Below are positions 49,026 to 50,143 of a stretch of 50,143 nucleotides of DNA, piece after piece. The notes beneath the pieces were generated by a model. It was given only the letters and a program-made list of their open reading frames with translations, did not search any database and was not told the DNA's origin. A program made the position numbers and the translations under genes. Within the stretch, counting starts at the first letter, position 1; each line of letters starts with the position of its first letter. This DNA is from Chloroflexi bacterium SZAS-1 (GTDB taxonomy: Bacteria; Chloroflexota; Chloroflexia; Chloroflexales; Roseiflexaceae), in NCBI GenBank assembly GCA_018266315.1, contig JAFEAS010000027.1:35691-85833 (forward strand). Reading direction: 5' to 3'.

Positions 49026-50123
49026 CTATTCAGTTGGCCGATATTCTTCTAATGCCAGGCGTAGTTGCGCATGAAGCTCGCGGGCAAGGCCACGCCCAAA
49101 ACGACTTTGAACTTCGCGAATGATCTCGGGTACATATTCGATCCATGTGGTTGCGTCTGTATCTGGGGCGGGCAATGCTAAGGCCGACCACAGTTCGGCG
49201 GCGCGCTGTGGCCCCAATACATCGTCGGCAATACTGCGGGCTTCGTTGCCTGCCTCTGTCAGGCGGCGGCGAATGACGACCACCGTAATATCATCGACTT
49301 GCTGGTGCCCATTCCAGGCGCGTAGCTCTTGCAATAGTGCGGCAACCAGAGCGCGCGGCTTTAGCGTAGCGTGCAACTGAAGCATGGCTTCAAACCGCGG
49401 GTAGCTATAGATTTCGCCCTCGGGCGGCCCGGCCTCAATAACCCCATCGGTGTACAGTACAACGGTATTGCCCGGTTGAATATAGGCATGGGCTTCTTCA
49501 TACTCGCTCTCGTCGTCTACCCCTAGCGGCAACCCCGAAAGCTCAAGCTCAGATACTTTCCCATTAATAATTACCGGGTAGGTGTGGCCTGCATTCGCAA
49601 TATGTACTTCGCCATGCTGCGTATCGAGCTTGACATACAGCATTGTCACCATACCTTGGGGGATTTCGGACATGACTTCCCGGTTCGTCGCCGCCAATGT
49701 AATGCCTGGTGGCTCATCGCGCCGAGCCGCATGCCGAAATACCGTGCGGGCCACCGCCATACGCAAGGCAGCGGGCAAGCCCTTGCCCGATACATCGCCG
49801 ATCATAATGCCGTGCCAGCCCTGCGCCATGGGCAAGAAATCGTACAAATCGCCGCCGAGATCGTGCGCTGGTAATGAAATGGCACTGATTTCCCAGCCGG
49901 GTAAGCGTGGTACAGCCTCGAGCAAAAGGCCCTGTTGAATATCGCGGGCCAGCATCAGGTCGTGCTCAATCTCGGCCTGGCGGCGCAGTTCGGCCTCACT
50001 CGGTGCCGGTGGTTGTACGCTCGGGGCCGCTATAGGCCGTTTGCGCACTCGCGCCAGCGCCGGAATATGGCCTAACAAGCTAGCCTGAGTGCGGCGATAT
50101 GGTTGGTGTACAGACTTCGACAT
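49026..50123 (-). CDS. SpoIIE/RsbU-type PP2C phosphatase
   Basis: The protein has 365 residues. The N-terminus is basic and Pro-rich, followed by a helical segment (about 45-70, EAELRRQAEIEHDLMLARDIQQ), the usual linker of RsbU proteins. The PP2C-like domain (about 75-287) has GGDLYD (90-95), GDVSGKG (109-115), the Asp of YTDGV (225-228 region) and DDIT (277-280), all metal or catalytic positions. It should dephosphorylate the STAS protein. No sensory domain is attached. A tail of about 78 residues after the phosphatase domain is not part of the usual fold. An in-frame TAG lies just before ATG 50123, so the N-terminus is complete. No good ribosome site is visible. Confidence 0.92.
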   Translation of the reverse strand: MSKSVHQPYRRTQASLLGHIPALARVRKRPIAAPSVQPPAPSEAELRRQAEIEHDLMLARDIQQGLLLEAVPRLPGWEISAISLPAHDLGGDLYDFLPMAQGWHGIMIGDVSGKGLPAALRMAVARTVFRHAARRDEPPGITLAATNREVMSEIPQGMVTMLYVKLDTQHGEVHIANAGHTYPVIINGKVSELELSGLPLGVDDESEYEEAHAYIQPGNTVVLYTDGVIEAGPPEGEIYSYPRFEAMLQLHATLKPRALVAALLQELRAWNGHQQVDDITVVVIRRRLTEAGNEARSIADDVLGPQRAAELWSALALPAPDTDATTWIEYVPEIIREVQSRFGRGLARELHAQLRLALEEYRPTE

Positions 50124-50143
50124 ATACTACGTTAGATAGTAAC

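Overview
The window looks like a chromosomal segment of a filamentous or phototroph-related Chloroflexota (class Chloroflexia). The strongest pointers are three DUF2298 ('Chlor_Arch_YYY') membrane modules, a family largely confined to Chloroflexota and some archaea, and several genes with Chloroflexota-typical designs. GC content is in the high fifties by eye. No rRNA, tRNA, CRISPR array, transposase or phage gene was seen.

Layout. 1-2811: an envelope glycosylation group, with the tail of a membrane protein, a GT-C type polytopic protein and a small SMR/EamA-like transporter. 3405-6073: a stand-alone CheY-like regulator, a single-pass membrane protein behind a near-consensus promoter, and a TPM-domain membrane protein with zinc ribbons and a serine-rich tail. 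6343-14194: an ABC exporter, then a block of about 5.9 kb bracketed by a 94-bp direct repeat of the exporter's own 3' end. The block holds a lipoprotein and, divergent from it, a 1604-residue HTH-kinase-nSTAND-TM-WD40 protein. 14194-24795 (minus): an 837-residue DUF2298 protein preceded by a 2685-residue fusion of a GT-C domain, two more DUF2298 units and a TPR tail.

24975-42481 is mostly housekeeping: cmk-plsC, then a run of a double PH-domain protein, a large exported membrane protein, tilS and hpt. ftsH, yebC, ruvC, a primary-type sigma factor, a DUF3307 protein, a Crp/Fnr regulator, a metallophosphoesterase and gyrA follow. The order tilS-hpt-ftsH and the pair yebC-ruvC are conserved in many bacteria. 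Several of these genes have recognisable sigma-70-type promoters and intrinsic terminators.

42550-50123 (minus) is a signalling cluster. In transcription order it has a SpoIIE/RsbU-type phosphatase, a TPR protein, an RsbW-type ATPase overlapping an STAS antagonist by ATGA, a receiver protein, a soluble GAF histidine kinase and a receiver-GAF-HD-GYP protein. It looks like a partner-switching module joined to a two-component/c-di-GMP branch, with no sigma factor beside it.

The least ordinary items are the repeat-bracketed HTH-kinase-nSTAND-WD40/lipoprotein block, with repeated GTATAC sites between its two genes and a palindromic in-frame insertion inside the big gene, and the triple DUF2298 array with its giant fusion protein.
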